NCBI GenBank assembly: GCA_036571765.1 | Contig: BROE01000007.1 | Location: 2,589,930-2,653,929, forward strand | Source: Plecoglossus altivelis | Lineage: Eukaryota > Chordata > Actinopteri > Osmeriformes > Plecoglossidae | Reading direction: 5' to 3' | DNA: 64,000 nt | Position numbers and translations under genes: made by a program | Shown: positions 7,515 to 52,784 of the stretch, piece by piece | Layout of the letters: the number at the start of each line of letters is the position of its first letter | Position numbering within the stretch: position 1 is the first letter of the stretch | The notes under the pieces: model-generated | What the model was told of the DNA's origin: nothing | What the model saw: the letters and a program-made list of their open reading frames with translations, nothing else | The model's database searches: none

Positions 7515-10500
7515 TAGAAATCACAGTTGGTACCTTTATTTTCTGACCAGTTTAGAATATGAAATGATTGTACATACAATGTACAAACATAGACAATGGC
7601 CACATTTGCATGAATTACTTTCAGTTGCACCATTACATATTTTTTATGTGATCATGATATAAAAATGTTTTACAAACTATGGATTTGGTTAAAATCCTTC
7701 GGACCCCCCCTTCCCCTTTGAAAATTGAATATGAAATAATTCCCTAACAAACTTCACCCATTATCTTCTTGATATTTTTTTGATAGCCAAATACTCTTCA
7801 GGATTCATGTATAGCACATGTAGTCAGACCTATCCCAGTTCCCTTAAAAAAAGTCTAAGTATACAGAGGATGAACAAAATGGTTTAAGCACTTTCCAAAT
7901 TGAGCCACTTCCATTAGGGGGTTTGCAAGCTTTTTATTATTCTGAAGAAACAATGCACATTCCCAGGGAAAATGAATACATTTCTGTTCACGTCTCTATA
8001 TTCATTTACATTATGTACATTCCTCTTATGGGCATGTACCCACTCAGTCTTGCCTTAACCCAATCTATCCTGACTAGATCCAAGCAGATAAACCATCCCA
8101 TCTGTATTTTTATTCTCATTTTGTCTTTGTAATATTTCTTTTTTTTCCTTTTTTTTAACTTCTCCCAATAAAGTTTATCCTTTACAATGATTGTGCAACT
8201 ACAGATTTGGGGTTCTGCCTAATACATATAATTGGTTCATGTACAATTAAGAGCAAAATGTGAAATGTTAAGCTATCTCCATGGTACTGATATACAGTTT
8301 CTATTAAAATACAAAATTAAAGTAAATCATGTGAGTTGTTAGGAACTTTACCATTGATTTCACTGTTACAAAGATGGTATTAAACAAAGCTGAAGCAGAT
8401 AACAGGAAACTATATTTTTCTTTTGAGTAAAACAAAGCACTCTAAAGCATATTGAAGTTTGAAATATGATGTCTAAGATGATCAATCAGTAAATTGCTAC
8501 TCTTAGAAGAAATTATATTTCTAACTTTTTTTAATAAGAAAACCAATACAAAATAATTTACTACAAAAAGAAAAGAAATAAGAATTTAAATGGGATAAAA
8601 AATGTAAATGGTCAAAAGCTTTCAAAAAAGCTATACTTTCCATAACAAAATTTAAAAATTTTAACAATATCATACATTTATTTAAAATAAGGCTGTGATA
8701 TTTCTTTAAAATACCAAATGTGTCTTGACAATTAGCAACAAATATGATATTCACATGGTTTTCTAATTACATTTGAAAGCCAGCTGAAATCACAGCTTTT
8801 GAAATGACTGATCTAAGTAACAACATATGAGACCGACTGAAGAACATACCAATGGTTCCTTGATCTAGACCATAGAGCACAAAACAAATATTGCAACATC
8901 AGACTTTGACATCAAAGATTTTACTCTGAAAATGGCATGATTATCTAGACTGATTTCCAGGGTTAAAAACATGGAGATAATGACAGAAAGTACTTGACTA
9001 AACTATATTTCTGTAATCGTATTGGGTAAAACATCCATTTCAGTTATTAGCTTATGAGACATTTTAATTGGTTGACCCCTCGTCAAATAGAGCAAATTCT
9101 CAGTTTTACAAAGACTGACAAAGGTGGAGTTTGGAAGGACATGTGGACAGGTTGGACAATCAAACACAAAGAACAAACATTATTAAGATACAAAAATATT
9201 CACACTGATATTTACAATAGCTTTTCATTAAAAAAAATACATTTTCATACTGAACAGTACTCTTCTAGTGAAACTGAAAACAAACGTGGTAAAATATCAG
9301 CTCCAATACTGCTTTTAAAAACCAGACTTTTAACGGTAGTGATGGATGAATCAAAATCGTTTTATTTAATAGCTCAAAGAACAGGTACTCACACGCACAC
9401 GTGCCACATCATCTGGACAATCACATACATTCACACTCACACATTTCTTCCACTCCCCTACTCTGGCATTGTCGGACCAATTTGCAAATCCTTATTTTGT
9501 CATTCCACCAGAGTAAATAAAAATGAGCTTGCAGATTTGTCTGGTTCTACGGCTACCATTCCCCCTAACTTTGGTGATGATAAGCAATATCCCAATGGTT
9601 GATGAATAGTTGAAATTTGCAGCAATGTATAGTAAAGAAAATAAAAACATAATCAAAATATATCACCATAAAATGCACGATACCATGAACAGCTGACATT
9701 AGCTTTATCCCTTCAACATTTTAGTGTTAAATAAATCAGACTACAGAAGGATGGAAGCAACTGATAAAAAAACACACACTTTACTACTTGGAATACCACT
9801 AGACAAGGGCTTGGCACACATGCACTTTGTATACTACAGTACATTTTCAACAGGAAGAGAGACGCAACTTTGCCAAAATGGGAACACAAGCAGCACAGGG
9901 CCCATGCAGAGAAAACAGCAAGGAGTGAGTCCTAGCTATAAGCAGGTCATTACAAGTCATTCTCTCAGTACCCCTTTATTTCCTTAGGTGCTCTCACTAG
10001 GGTATTATAAACGACATACAATACTGTATGGAACAGCCAATCAGTACAAAAAAAGGCTGTTAGGATAGAACTGCTGTGTCTGTGTGAGATAGTTTGAGTG
10101 GAACCTTTACCAAAAGTTGATACCCTCGATCACATTCGTCCTCAGCGATGCATTGCTCCCATTCTACCTTTACCGTTCTTTTCCCTCGTGGTGGGGATAG
10201 TTCTCCTTTCCAAACTTACCAAAAAAAACAAAAAACTGGAGTTGTATGACAAAATCGAAGCTGTAATTTTTGAAAAAAAAAATAGCTATGATTGGATAGT
10301 TGGAAGGGTGGGGGTGGGAGACTGCTCACCTAAAGACGTCTACTCCTTCTTTTTGTGACTTGGTTGCTCATTACCTTCCCTTTTAAATGCATTTGTTTTT
10401 TCATTGACGAAATCCCTTGTGCTTTGAAAAAATGCGTCATAGAGAAACAGAAACAGTGTTACTAACCGGTCTGGGAAAAAGAGCAAGTTACTAAATGCCT

Positions 10501-10959
10501 GATTAAAAAGAGGGGGCTCCTAAATTGGAAAAAACGATGTGGACATAAATTAGCTAGAGACAGGGTTTTTTTTCAAATTCATTTTACACAATGAATTTAT
10601 TTTCTGAACAGGAAATGAAATTGGAATAAAAAATGCTACAACACTTTCCTAATGTGCACACAAACTGTGTGTGAGATATAAAAACAATAGTATATAGCTG
10701 CACAGTTCATAGCGATCGCCATGGAGCAAAGAGCAGGTAGGCAACACTGCCTTGTGTTTGAGTTTTAAATCCTCGTTCAGTCAGTCTGCGCTGGAGAATG
10801 AAAACTGTACAAGAGGAAGAAGAGAAAGGGAGTGCATCTTTGTGTTTGTCAAGTATGAGCATCAGTCCCAGGTTGGGGGTGTGTGTGGACTCCAGGCAGT
10901 CCGGACAGTTCTCAATGAGCGGGTGTGTGCATGTTCTTTTGTGTGTTGTCTCTGGACTG
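7515..10959 (-). other. zmiz1: Candidate zmiz1 3' UTR
   Basis: The AT-rich stretch directly after the zmiz1 stop contains several minus-strand AATAAA signals, including 10596-10601, 9975-9980 and 7535-7540. The last gives a UTR of about 3.4 kb, similar in size to the long mammalian ZMIZ1 UTR. No other gene fits. The true end is not determinable from sequence alone; the open + frames here look like chance. Confidence 0.45.
7535..7540 (-). terminator. Candidate distal zmiz1 poly(A) signal (AATAAA)
   Basis: AATAAAGG on the minus strand marks the farthest plausible signal before the intergenic repeats. Proximal alternatives at 10596 and 9975 would give short-UTR forms. Confidence 0.3.
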
Positions 10960-42311
<31,352 letters not shown>

Positions 42312-43498
42312 TTTGCCTCTCTTAGGCCTCTACCTGCCAGCCATTAAACTGGAGCGCTCTGGAACAGAGACAAGCACAACATGTTAGAGGGAAGCTCTTC
42401 TGCTGCCAATCCAATACCAAACAGGATATTACAAGTTAGCGTGTGCGCGTGCGTGTGCGTGTGTGCGTAGGAGTGGAGGCTGGGGAGACTATTGATTTGG
42501 GAGGTTGCAAGCACCTCTAAGACCTTAAAGAATGCCATTCTTTGCAGCCGGTGTGACACCCTTAACAAGCCACGACGCTTGGCCCTAACACAGCCACGCA
42601 ACTGGGCTGACACGCACCAATGAGAGCGGAGCCTGAAGATGCTTCTTCCTGATCATTGATTCGAGGCCGCCCCTCGCCGCTAGCATCCGCTGAGCCGCAG
42701 CAGGAAAGGGTTCGCTGTCTGCTGTCTTTTGAACCCCAGCGTGGGGAAGGGGGTGTCAGATCTGCCAGAGGCTGCGAGGGAGAGAGAGATTCTTCACAGA
42801 GAGAAGATGTCTCCTTCGCAAGATCTGTTTACAATGCTCGGACATTATGTCATCTCTAGTTACCAGCCACCCATATGTCCTTTGTCCAGACTTGTATTTC
42901 ATCCGACTATCCATCCACAGCTACACGACAGTCTAGGCTACCTGAAGTCAAAACACCACTATTGATTTCAAAACTTTTTCAGGAATGTCTTTTTTTATGG
43001 AAGGCTTGCGTAAACAATAGGCTGCGATGTGACACGCCACACAGCATTATCACAAGTTAAAAGTACTACGCCCTACATTAAAGGTTATCAATTTCCCCCG
43101 AGGGAGCCGATTTAATGTTGCGTTCAACGTCAAATAAATATCACACTCAGCGCACTGGCTATAACTCACAGTGACCCGCAGCTTTAAGCACAGGGCCAAG
43201 TGAATTCATAAACACATATCAGAGAGATGTCTCTCCATCTCCCTCTATCTCTGTCTCTCCGTCTCTCCTGGCTTATCTCGCCCCTGTCTCGCCCTATCTC
43301 TTGCTTATTTCCCCCCCCCCCCCCACACACACACTTTCTCACTCTCCTCATCGCTCGCTTCTCATCCCAGCATTCTCGGCTCGCTCTCCCCCGCTTGTCT
43401 CTCCCTCTCTTTCTCCAATATGATCATGGACTGAAACATTCCAGAACACTGAATGCTGGTGCCACAAGGGCGTATTTTGACAGTGAAGGAGGATAGAG

Positions 43499-43742
43499 AG
43501 AGAGAGAGAGTCAGAGAGCGAAAGGGAGAACGAGAAACAGAGAGAGTCAGAGAGCGAAAGAGAGGAAGAGAAACAGAGAGAGTCAGAGAGCGAAAGAGAG
43601 GAAGAGCAACAGAGAGAGTCAGAGAGCGAAAGAGAGGAAGAGCAACAGAGAGAGTCAGAGAGCGAAAGCGAGAGAGAGTCCGAGAGCGAAAGAGAGGAAG
43701 AGAAACAGAGAGAGTCAGAGAGCGAAAGAGAGAAAGAGAGAG
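43499..43742. repeat. 36-bp purine-rich minisatellite, about 6-7 units
   Basis: The unit contains GAGAGTCAGAGAGCGAAAG and then GAGGAAGAGAAAC. The regular 36-bp period makes a 12-residue Arg/Glu repeat in one frame, which is a by-product and not a protein. Confidence 0.9.
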
Positions 43743-44439
43743 AAGACAGCCTGCTGCACCATACTGATAATGCTCACTTAGGGGTCTGTGGCTAGATTTA
43801 ACGACAGGCCAGTAATCTACTCCACTAGACAGCTAAAGAGCTTTTATGCTACCTATTGGAGCTGCTCATGCCTCTACTTGAGGGGAAGAAGGGCACACTA
43901 GTGAATTCCTCTCCATAAATTAGAGAGCTCATAAAAAAAGCTGAAAAAAACCCCACAACACCGAATGACATTTTTTTTCCTTCCCTCTTTCGCCCCTTCT
44001 TCAAAGATGGAATACATTTGTTTGTTAACTCCTTTGTGGCCAGGACTGGTTCGCAGGGACTTGTGGCTAAAAGGCGTGTCGGATACGTGACACGTGTTTA
44101 GCGATATGGAGAAGTGAGAAGGTCTGTTTAATGACCAAAAAGAACAATTCTTCACTTAAGGTTGATCCACAAGGAGGCGTTTCACCCTTACAACAGCTAA
44201 TAGTCGCGCGGTTCACCGCAAAACTGTTCGATGTGAATTCCGTATCATGTGTGCTCTTCACACCACCACAAACAGGTCCCCTCCTGCATCATCATAAAAA
44301 TACAATTTAAGAAAGCGAACCCCAAGAGTCACTTGGCTGTCCTTTTTAGAGGAGAACTGCTCAAATAAAATTCCACAAACTGTCTCGGCCCAGTGGCAGA
44401 CCCCCCCCCGGCCACCATACGCCCACGCACACCCACCCA

Positions 44440-44454
44440 CCCACACACGCACAC

Positions 44455-44490
<36 letters not shown>

Positions 44491-44491
44491 T
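44440..44491. repeat. (CA)n microsatellite
   Basis: CA/CCCA-rich stretch ending in an uninterrupted CA run. Confidence 0.85.
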
Positions 44492-45710
44492 CGGTCCTGT
44501 CTGACCATGTGGCCCTTGGCCACCAGCAGGTGTCTCTCTGCCCCTCTGTAGTTCCAGCCAGTGCTCACACAAAGAGGTAGAGCGGTGTTGCTTTAAGCCT
44601 TTACAAGCTCTACAAATCCTCAGCTGCAGCTTGCTAACAGGGCCCACTCAGCCCAACAGTGCCTGTCTGACCTTGTGCTTATTGATGAGCCAGTCGCCCT
44701 GTTTTCTCTACAACCCCCCCTCCCCCCCCACCCGCCCGCCCTCTCTCTTTCTCTGTTTATCCTTTTCTCTTTCGTCATCTCTCTCACCTCCAGCAGAGAG
44801 AGAGAGCGGGAGGGAGGAAGAGAGAGAGAGAGCGATGGAGGGCTGGTTTAAACACACAAAGTACCAGTCATCATTGTATTCTGTCCTTTTTTCGGCGACA
44901 TGTGTATAGTCTGGACTCTGACCCTCCTCAAGTCTTCCCCCTGCGAAGTCAAACATCAGCACAGACTAAGCAGACACACGCTCTGACAATTAAGATGATG
45001 TTTGATATCTCCGTGCAGTTACCATTCTGATAGGTTTAAGAAGCACATGCGACACAGCAGCTCCGATAGTAATTCAATTGTTATTTACCATCGGTAATTA
45101 AACAAGTCTACTGTTAGATGCCTCATATTTAACAAGAGCCCAAATTAAAGATTAGGATCTCTGTGTCGGAGAGATTCCACGAACAGATGCAATTACAAGA
45201 TTTTTTCTTCTTCTATTTATCTGCCGTTTCCGATCTTGTAGACGTTATCGTTTATTATTTTTCCCTGCATCATTACCTTGCGTGAACTTGTTAGACTTGA
45301 TTCAGCTAGTTATCCCCGAAATACTGTTTGGTGTGAGTAATCATCGGGGTGAACGCCTTGCGTTCCTTGAGCTTAATTAATCGCAAGTGCGAGCTGGGCA
45401 TTGTACAAGTTAAGAATGTGTAGATTCTTACATGGGAGAAAAGCTTGCCCCTTTGAAGGGTGGTGGGGGGGTGGGGGGTTGGGGGTGGAGGGGGCGAAAT
45501 ACTGAGGAGAAGAAGAAGAAGAAGAAGAAGAAAAGGCCAGAGAGAAACGGGTGGCGACCAGGCTGGGAACAGCTTTGTCAGGGGGTGGCGGCGAGGGCGA
45601 CGGAACACCAACGAAGGTTTGGGGGGGGGAAACGATCTCTTTATAATCAGTGAGCTTCTGCACGGCTGGCTTCCCTGCTGCCGCCCAACAGATGAGGCCT
45701 ACCCCCCCAC

Positions 45711-46649
45711 NNNNNNNNNNNNNNNNNNNNNNNNNNNNNNNNNNNNNNNNNNNNNNNNNNNNNNNNNNNNNNNNNNNNNNNNNNNNNNNNNNNNNNNNNN
45801 NNNNNNNNNNNNNNNNNNNNNNNNNNNNNNNNNNNNNNNNNNNNNNNNNNNNNNNNNNNNNNNNNNNNNNNNNNNNNNNNNNNNNNNNNNNNNNNNNNNN
45901 NNNNNNNNNNNNNNNNNNNNNNNNNNNNNNNNNNNNNNNNNNNNNNNNNNNNNNNNNNNNNNNNNNNNNNNNNNNNNNNNNNNNNNNNNNNNNNNNNNNN
46001 NNNNNNNNNNNNNNNNNNNNNNNNNNNNNNNNNNNNNNNNNNNNNNNNNNNNNNNNNNNNNNNNNNNNNNNNNNNNNNNNNNNNNNNNNNNNNNNNNNNN
46101 NNNNNNNNNNNNNNNNNNNNNNNNNNNNNNNNNNNNNNNNNNNNNNNNNNNNNNNNNNNNNNNNNNNNNNNNNNNNNNNNNNNNNNNNNNNNNNNNNNNN
46201 NNNNNNNNNNNNNNNNNNNNNNNNNNNNNNNNNNNNNNNNNNNNNNNNNNNNNNNNNNNNNNNNNNNNNNNNNNNNNNNNNNNNNNNNNNNNNNNNNNNN
46301 NNNNNNNNNNNNNNNNNNNNNNNNNNNNNNNNNNNNNNNNNNNNNNNNNNNNNNNNNNNNNNNNNNNNNNNNNNNNNNNNNNNNNNNNNNNNNNNNNNNN
46401 NNNNNNNNNNNNNNNNNNNNNNNNNNNNNNNNNNNNNNNNNNNNNNNNNNNNNNNNNNNNNNNNNNNNNNNNNNNNNNNNNNNNNNNNNNNNNNNNNNNN
46501 NNNNNNNNNNNNNNNNNNNNNNNNNNNNNNNNNNNNNNNNNNNNNNNNNNNNNNNNNNNNNNNNNNNNNNNNNNNNNNNNNNNNNNNNNNNNNNNNNNNN
46601 NNNNNNNNNNNNNNNNNNNNNNNNNNNNNNNNNNNNNNNNNNNNNNNNN
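45711..46649. other. Assembly gap (939 N)
   Basis: Unknown sequence flanked by C-rich DNA on the left and an 18-bp G-rich minisatellite on the right. The long frames that cross it are artefacts. Confidence 1.
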
Positions 46650-46703
46650 GGGGTGAGGGGGCGGAGGGGGGTGAGGGGGCGGAGGGGGGTGAGGGGGTGT
46701 GGC
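46650..46703 (+). repeat. 18-bp G-rich minisatellite at the gap edge
   Basis: Three units of GGGGGGTGAGGGGGCGGA. The gap probably contains more of this array; its G runs could form quadruplexes. Confidence 0.85.
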
Positions 46704-46899
46704 GTAGTGGGACGGTAGACGATGATTAGCTTTATCCTGCCATCGTAGCAGAACAAATGGATCTTGAAACCTCCCAGCTTTACAGTCACTCAGAGCTGTC
46801 ACAGGGCACGAGGGGGGAGGGGGGCAGGGGGGGCGGCAGAGGGGTTAGCGGTAAACAAATTTAATTTATTCATATAAATGGCTCGTGTCGCAAAACAAG

Positions 46900-47560
46900 C
46901 AGGCTCCGCTGGGGCCGCGCCATCTGAGGGGAGACGCACCGCTCGCTCGGGGCCGCGGGACACTTGAATGTGGCTTTCTTCGCTCTTCCAGAGGGGGGGT
47001 AAGAGAGGGGGAGGGGGGGGCGAGGGACGCCCCTGGAGCAGACTCCCGCCTTGTGCTCGTCTGAGCCGAGCTGTTGAGAGGGGGGGGGGTTTACTGGCCG
47101 CGATCCGAATCCTCTGCCCACCCACCCATGCTCACGTACGCGGGGGACACGCGCGCACGCCTTCTCGCATTCCGCCCAATGTGCTAGCAGGAGCGTCGGA
47201 TAGGATGGCGTGACAACGCCGTCAGACGCCCTTAATGTGCTCTACGACAACACGACCGCAGTGTTGCGCCTCTGCACGACCGTGAATCACGCACACACGC
47301 CGCCATCCCCTCCCCACCCTCATCCTGTCCCCCCTGCCTCCCCGCCCCACCACACACACTGCACTAATCGAAAGCCTGAACTACTGCTGACACTATTAAA
47401 ACGGAGCGCGGTGGGCTGACCATGGAGACTCTGCTGCTCGCTAGCGCCTCGCGCCGTACTGTTTCGATGTCCGGTTCAAGGTGGCAACGCTCGCCGTGTC
47501 GGGCTACTGAGGGCGAATTAGGTAATAACGAACTCGCCCTGATCTCCGACTAGGTCGTAG
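46900..47560. promoter_or_regulatory. CpG-rich stretch, candidate promoter or enhancer
   Basis: CpG dinucleotides are frequent compared with the surrounding introns (for example CGCGCACGCCTTCTCGC, CTCGCTAGCGCCTCGCGCCG). Lying 5' of the first coding exon of zmiz1, it may hold a transcription start for the non-coding first exon, which I could not define. Confidence 0.4.
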
Positions 47561-47579
47561 CCACTTTTCGCAGCCCTCG

Positions 47580-50160
47580 CTTAATTGTGTTAAAAGGCAG
47601 GAGGGAAGCGAAGGAAGGAGGAAGTATCAGAGTCCAGATGATTTTAATGAGCCTTCCTTCGCCTATACGGTAGGTCCAGTTCTCCAGGGTACGGAAAGAG
47701 GCGGGGGCCAAAAGCTCTGCTTTAATTATTCAGACGTTAAAGGGAAATGTTGCCTCTTATCGCTGTGGGTTGTTTAGCGAGTAGCTCCGGGTGCCTGCCT
47801 AGGCTGCCTCCCTCCACCTGGTAAGTGGCCAGACACCAAGGACAAAGCTCTGTTTGTTATGCAGGGAGACGCAGGAGGATGGAAACGAGTACTCCACTCA
47901 CTGCTCTCCATTGTTGCCTTCCAGAATGTGCCATAATCCCCAGCAGGCTTCACACAGCTCTGGCGTTTGGGGGGGTATCTCTGCGAACTGCCTGCCTGCC
48001 TGTCCCAACTCCTTCCTCTACCTCCCTCCCTCTCGCGGGCCCCCATCACCCCCCCCCTCCTTCCCCTCATCTTCCCTTCCCCCCACTCCCCCTTTCCATC
48101 TCGCTCACGACCCCCCCCCTCCTCCCACCCCACACACACACATATGGACACACTCCCAACAGCGTGCGCAGCAACACACGCCTCCCCACATGGCTCTTTA
48201 ACAGGCTTGCGAATGGATTTCTCTTATTTACTGTGGTTGGTCTGCAATTCCAGCTGTAACCGTAAGCAGAAGGGGGGGACTTGCAGCCGGTTCCCCGCAC
48301 GCACGGGCGCGCGCACACGCACACAAGCACCCACACAGGCACACAAGGCACACACACCCACTCACGCAGGCACACACACCCACTAACACAGGCATACACA
48401 CTCACACAGGCACACACACACCAGCCGATCCAGGAGCCCTGCTGCATTGGTCGCTGTTCACTGATCCCCTCCTCTCCCCTCTGTCTTTCTCCATCTCCTT
48501 TTCTCTCAGCCCACCCCCCACCCATCCCTCTCTCCCCCTCCTCCTCCTCCTCTCGGTCTCTCCATGCTTCCATCTCTCGCTCTGCCTCTCTCTCACGCAG
48601 ACCCACACTCGCTCGCTATTCCTCCTGCCCTCCTCCCTTTCTTTACTCTCTCTCTCTTACGCCTGCCCTGCCATCCCCCTCCCCCCTTTCCTTTTTTTCA
48701 TGACAGCTCACATAAGCAAGTCTCCTGGATTCCTGCGGGAGCCTCATGCTTGGTACACAGAGATTGTTCAGCCATCAGGCACATCTGCAGCGTGATTGCA
48801 AAAGCAAAGGGAGCACGGTGGTGTGGGGAGGGAGGAAGGGAGGGGAAGGGGGAGGGAGGGAGGGAGGGAGAGAGGGAGGGAGAAGTCACCCCCCACCCTC
48901 TCCATAGAAAGAGAAGAAAAAAACCAGAGGGTTGGGATCACGGAGGGGACTAAGCAATATCTCCTCCCTAACCAAGTGTAACGTTTCACCAAGTCTCCGA
49001 GGGCGATCTCCGGCTGGGAGAGAGGAGGATAAAAGCAGATGGGGGCGGTCTTTCTTCACCCAGAAACCCCCCCCCACCCCCCTCCAAGAAGCGCTCCCCC
49101 CCCTCAGACACACAACACCCGGAGTGTGTGTGTGTGTGTGTGAGGGGGGACTATGGTGGGTGGGGCCAGCACGGCCAGTCTGCTCCTTGGCCAACCACAT
49201 GGTGTCATCGGGAGAATCAAAAGGGTCTTTCTCCCTCTCTCTCTCTCTCTCCCTCTCCTCCCCCTCTCCCTTTCTCTCTGTCTCTCTCTCCCTCTGCCCT
49301 GTGCAACCTTTTACTGAGCAGCTACTTTCTTTAGTTCCGTCCCCTCCTCTAATAGCAGGAGGGGGAGGGAGAAAGAAAAAGACTAGGAGTGCGTGTGTGT
49401 GTGCGTGTGTGTACGTGTGTGTACGCTTGTGTGTGTGTATGTGTGTGTGTGTGCGTGTGTGTGGGGGGGGGTCAATTCCCCCCAGGTGGTGGAAGCAGCA
49501 GCGAGCACAGATGAGCCACATGACTGTGCGTCGCTTCCAAAGCACCCCAGCAGACCTAGCTTGGCGCTGGAGCTCCCGACACTCTGCGCTCCGGTCCACC
49601 AGCAGCCCTGCAATACTCTCTCTCCCTCCTACTCTCTCTCTCGCTTTCTCTCTATCAGCCAGAGCTGCTTCGATCACACTGCCAGCTCCAAGCCGGACCG
49701 AATCTGTCCAAACACCTTCCCTTCGTGGGAAAAAGCGATCGTTTTAATTCCATGTTCTTACCAGCGGTGCTTCGTCATATCATCGTGACCTATAAGGTGG
49801 ATGGTGTTTCTGCTGCAGCAGTAGCTCACGCTGAAACAACCGCCTTCCGCTAGCTGCTGGATTAAGACCCAGAGGACAAATAGAGTTTTATTTCAATTTT
49901 TCCTGTAGGTGAATGATATTGTTGGTGCCTGTTACCGGCACTCCTCGAGATAACTTGCCGTGAGTGAAGTGTAGTGTGTGTCTGTGTGTGTGTGTGTGTG
50001 CATGAGGGCCCCCCAACCACTGATCCATTCTGCCAGTCTCTTGGTTTGTTATGCATTCAGCTCATGTGTCCTCCAGTCAGTGGCTGTTCATTTCCAACAT
50101 ACCTCGCTTAATCCTGCCAGCTAAAACTTTGAAATAGCAGCAGCCGCTGCCTCTACCCAA
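47580..50160. other. Low-complexity upstream region
   Basis: CA tracts (48305-48420), C/T-rich and G-rich blocks (48830-48885; 49230-49300) and a GT tract (49389-49470). No exon is recognisable. A block at 47600-47760 with TTTAATTATT is less biased and may be conserved. Confidence 0.5.
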
Positions 50161-50289
50161 GAGAAGCCATTATGAGGTCTGAGAGGGAGGGAGAGGGAGG
50201 AGAGGGAGGGGGTGGAGGAGAGGGAGGGAGACTGATAGTGCTGGGGGGAGTGACAGCCGAACTGCAAGATACACGGAGAGGAATTCAAA

Positions 50290-50760
50290 GAAGGCGCAGA
50301 GGAGAACATAAGCACATGTGCGCGCGTTGTGTTGCGTGTGTGGCTGCGCGTGCAAATACGCGCGTCTGCGTGGTGAGAGAGCGACAAGGACTGAGCGTGC
50401 GTGCGGGCGCTGCGTGCGTGTTCGGTGGGGACTGTGTCTTTGGTGTTATGTGCGTGCGTGTGTTGGATTACTGCGGGGGGGGGGGGGGGGGGTAAATGTA
50501 GAGATGTAGAGCCTGGAACCTGGGACCTCTGCCCCATTGTGACTTTGCCCTGCAGTTCAGTGAATGGGAAAGCGAGCGAGCTTTTAATAGTGCATGAGCT
50601 CAACCTGCCAAGGGAAGGACGGCAACAGCACGATGTCTCCCGGACGCAAGGAAGACAAGCGGCCCCGCTGAAGAATCCAGCGTGTGGTCTGACGCGCAGC
50701 GCAGAATCGTGCTCGACCGTTAGGGAGAGGTAGTGCTCGCGGGCCAGTAGCTCCCTGCTT
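50290..50760. promoter_or_regulatory. Second CpG-rich stretch
   Basis: GCGCGC/CGTGCGTGCG-rich DNA on both sides of a G run (50474-50492). It may be another promoter-associated island of zmiz1, or simply a diverged CG/TG repeat. Confidence 0.3.
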
Positions 50761-51639
50761 CTACTCCTCTACGGAGACAGAACCTCTTATTCCCCAAATG
50801 TACTTCATTTGGGAGAAAAAAGCCGAGTGCTCACAGAGAGGCTGTGAGGGGCCTGTGCACACTGCTGTTTGATCTGGCCTCCCCTAATTGGTCAATGACA
50901 ATGCATTACCAGATGGGTGAATGCTTGATCCAATGGAAGGGGGATTGGGGGGGGTGGAATTGCGGCGTGTTGGAGACAGACTGATTTAAAGGATAGGCAG
51001 CGTGGGGCCGCCATAAATCTCCGCCACAAATCCTCCTTATCGAGGCGTGCGGGGGTCACGTTGGTGGTAAGGCTGCGGAGGTGGGGGTGGGGGAGGTGTC
51101 TCTACAGGCATGCGATGCATCCAAGGCAGCAGCCTCGCCGCCACCTTCCCCTCACCCCGTCTCCGAGGTGCACGGCCCCCCCTCTAATATGCCAGAGATT
51201 GCAGGCTGCCATGTTTTGATTGTCCTCCTGTAAACGAATCAGGACGCCTCTTATTTCCTACGGCGGGGGGGGGGGGGGGGCAGGGGTGGAGGCAGGGACG
51301 GGAGGGGGGGATAGGGGGAGGAGGCAAGGAAGGGGGAGGGGAAGACGAGGATCTTCAAGGCATCCTCAATCAAACAGCACGTAAAAATCCTCCCTTCCAG
51401 CTGGACGCTTATCTTTTCTCTCTCTGTCTCTCTCTCTCCCTCTCCCTCTCTCCCTCTCTCTCTCTCTCGCACACAATATTTAATGCTGGGAAAACAGCTT
51501 TTCTTTGTTAGGTTTGTCTTCTGTGCTTCATGCGGGCCGTGGCGCCAAATACCCAGCGCAGGTTGCACAGCATCCACCCCGTCTTCGCAAAGCGCATCGC
51601 GCGCTGGTGAAACCGTACGTCTCGTTTTATATAATCTTA

Positions 51640-51715
51640 TGGGCGTCTAAAAATAGCGGCTGATGAATATTGGATGCTAAGGATGGAGCGGGCGTTTTGG
51701 GCCCCTTACGTAAGT
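51640..51715. promoter_or_regulatory. Candidate regulatory cluster: MEF2-like and PAR-bZIP/E4BP4-like sites
   Basis: CTAAAAATAG (51647-51656) is a perfect MEF2 consensus and TTACGTAA (51706-51713) a perfect palindromic PAR-bZIP/E4BP4 site, 49 bp apart in non-repetitive DNA. Confidence 0.3.
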
Positions 51716-52073
51716 CAAGACTTTAACTGTCAAATGAAGCAACATGAGGAGCCCCGTGCACGCTGTAAACAAATACAGCATAGCACGCCACTCACTCAGG
51801 CTCTGTGGTAACCGTCATGTAAATTCGCGTTTCCAAGCCGGTCTCGGACAGGTTTCTTCGATCGTCCCATCCCGTCATAGGTCTGCCTGATGTATTCAGC
51901 CCTCCGAACGGGCAATTCCACAAATTCATCCGGTGGACCGCAGGTACGAGTCGTGGGCGTACGTACGGCCCTGGGCTCTGTGGGAAGGCCACGCTGTCCG
52001 TGAGGAGTGTCGAGGTGAGATGACAGGAGGACGGGAACACTCGCCAACGGGCACATTTCCAGGGAAATGGAGA

Positions 52074-52784
<711 letters not shown>

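Larger units (their letters stand above)
42359..45710. other. Upstream intron or 5' flank of zmiz1, first part
   Basis: The acceptor at 42359 implies this is intronic to zmiz1 up to an unlocated non-coding exon. It holds the 36-bp minisatellite (43499-43742), CA-rich DNA (about 44400-44490) and a (GAA)n run near 45510-45532. Confidence 0.6.

Noticed and set aside
9054..9602. 182-codon + frame in the AT-rich 3' region
   Set aside because: Lysine/Thr/Ile-rich, no motif, lies in the likely zmiz1 3' UTR on the opposite strand.
43453..43767. Arg/Glu-rich 104-codon frame
   Set aside because: It is the 36-bp minisatellite read in one frame.
45460..46802. Very long open frames on both strands
   Set aside because: They consist almost wholly of N from the assembly gap.
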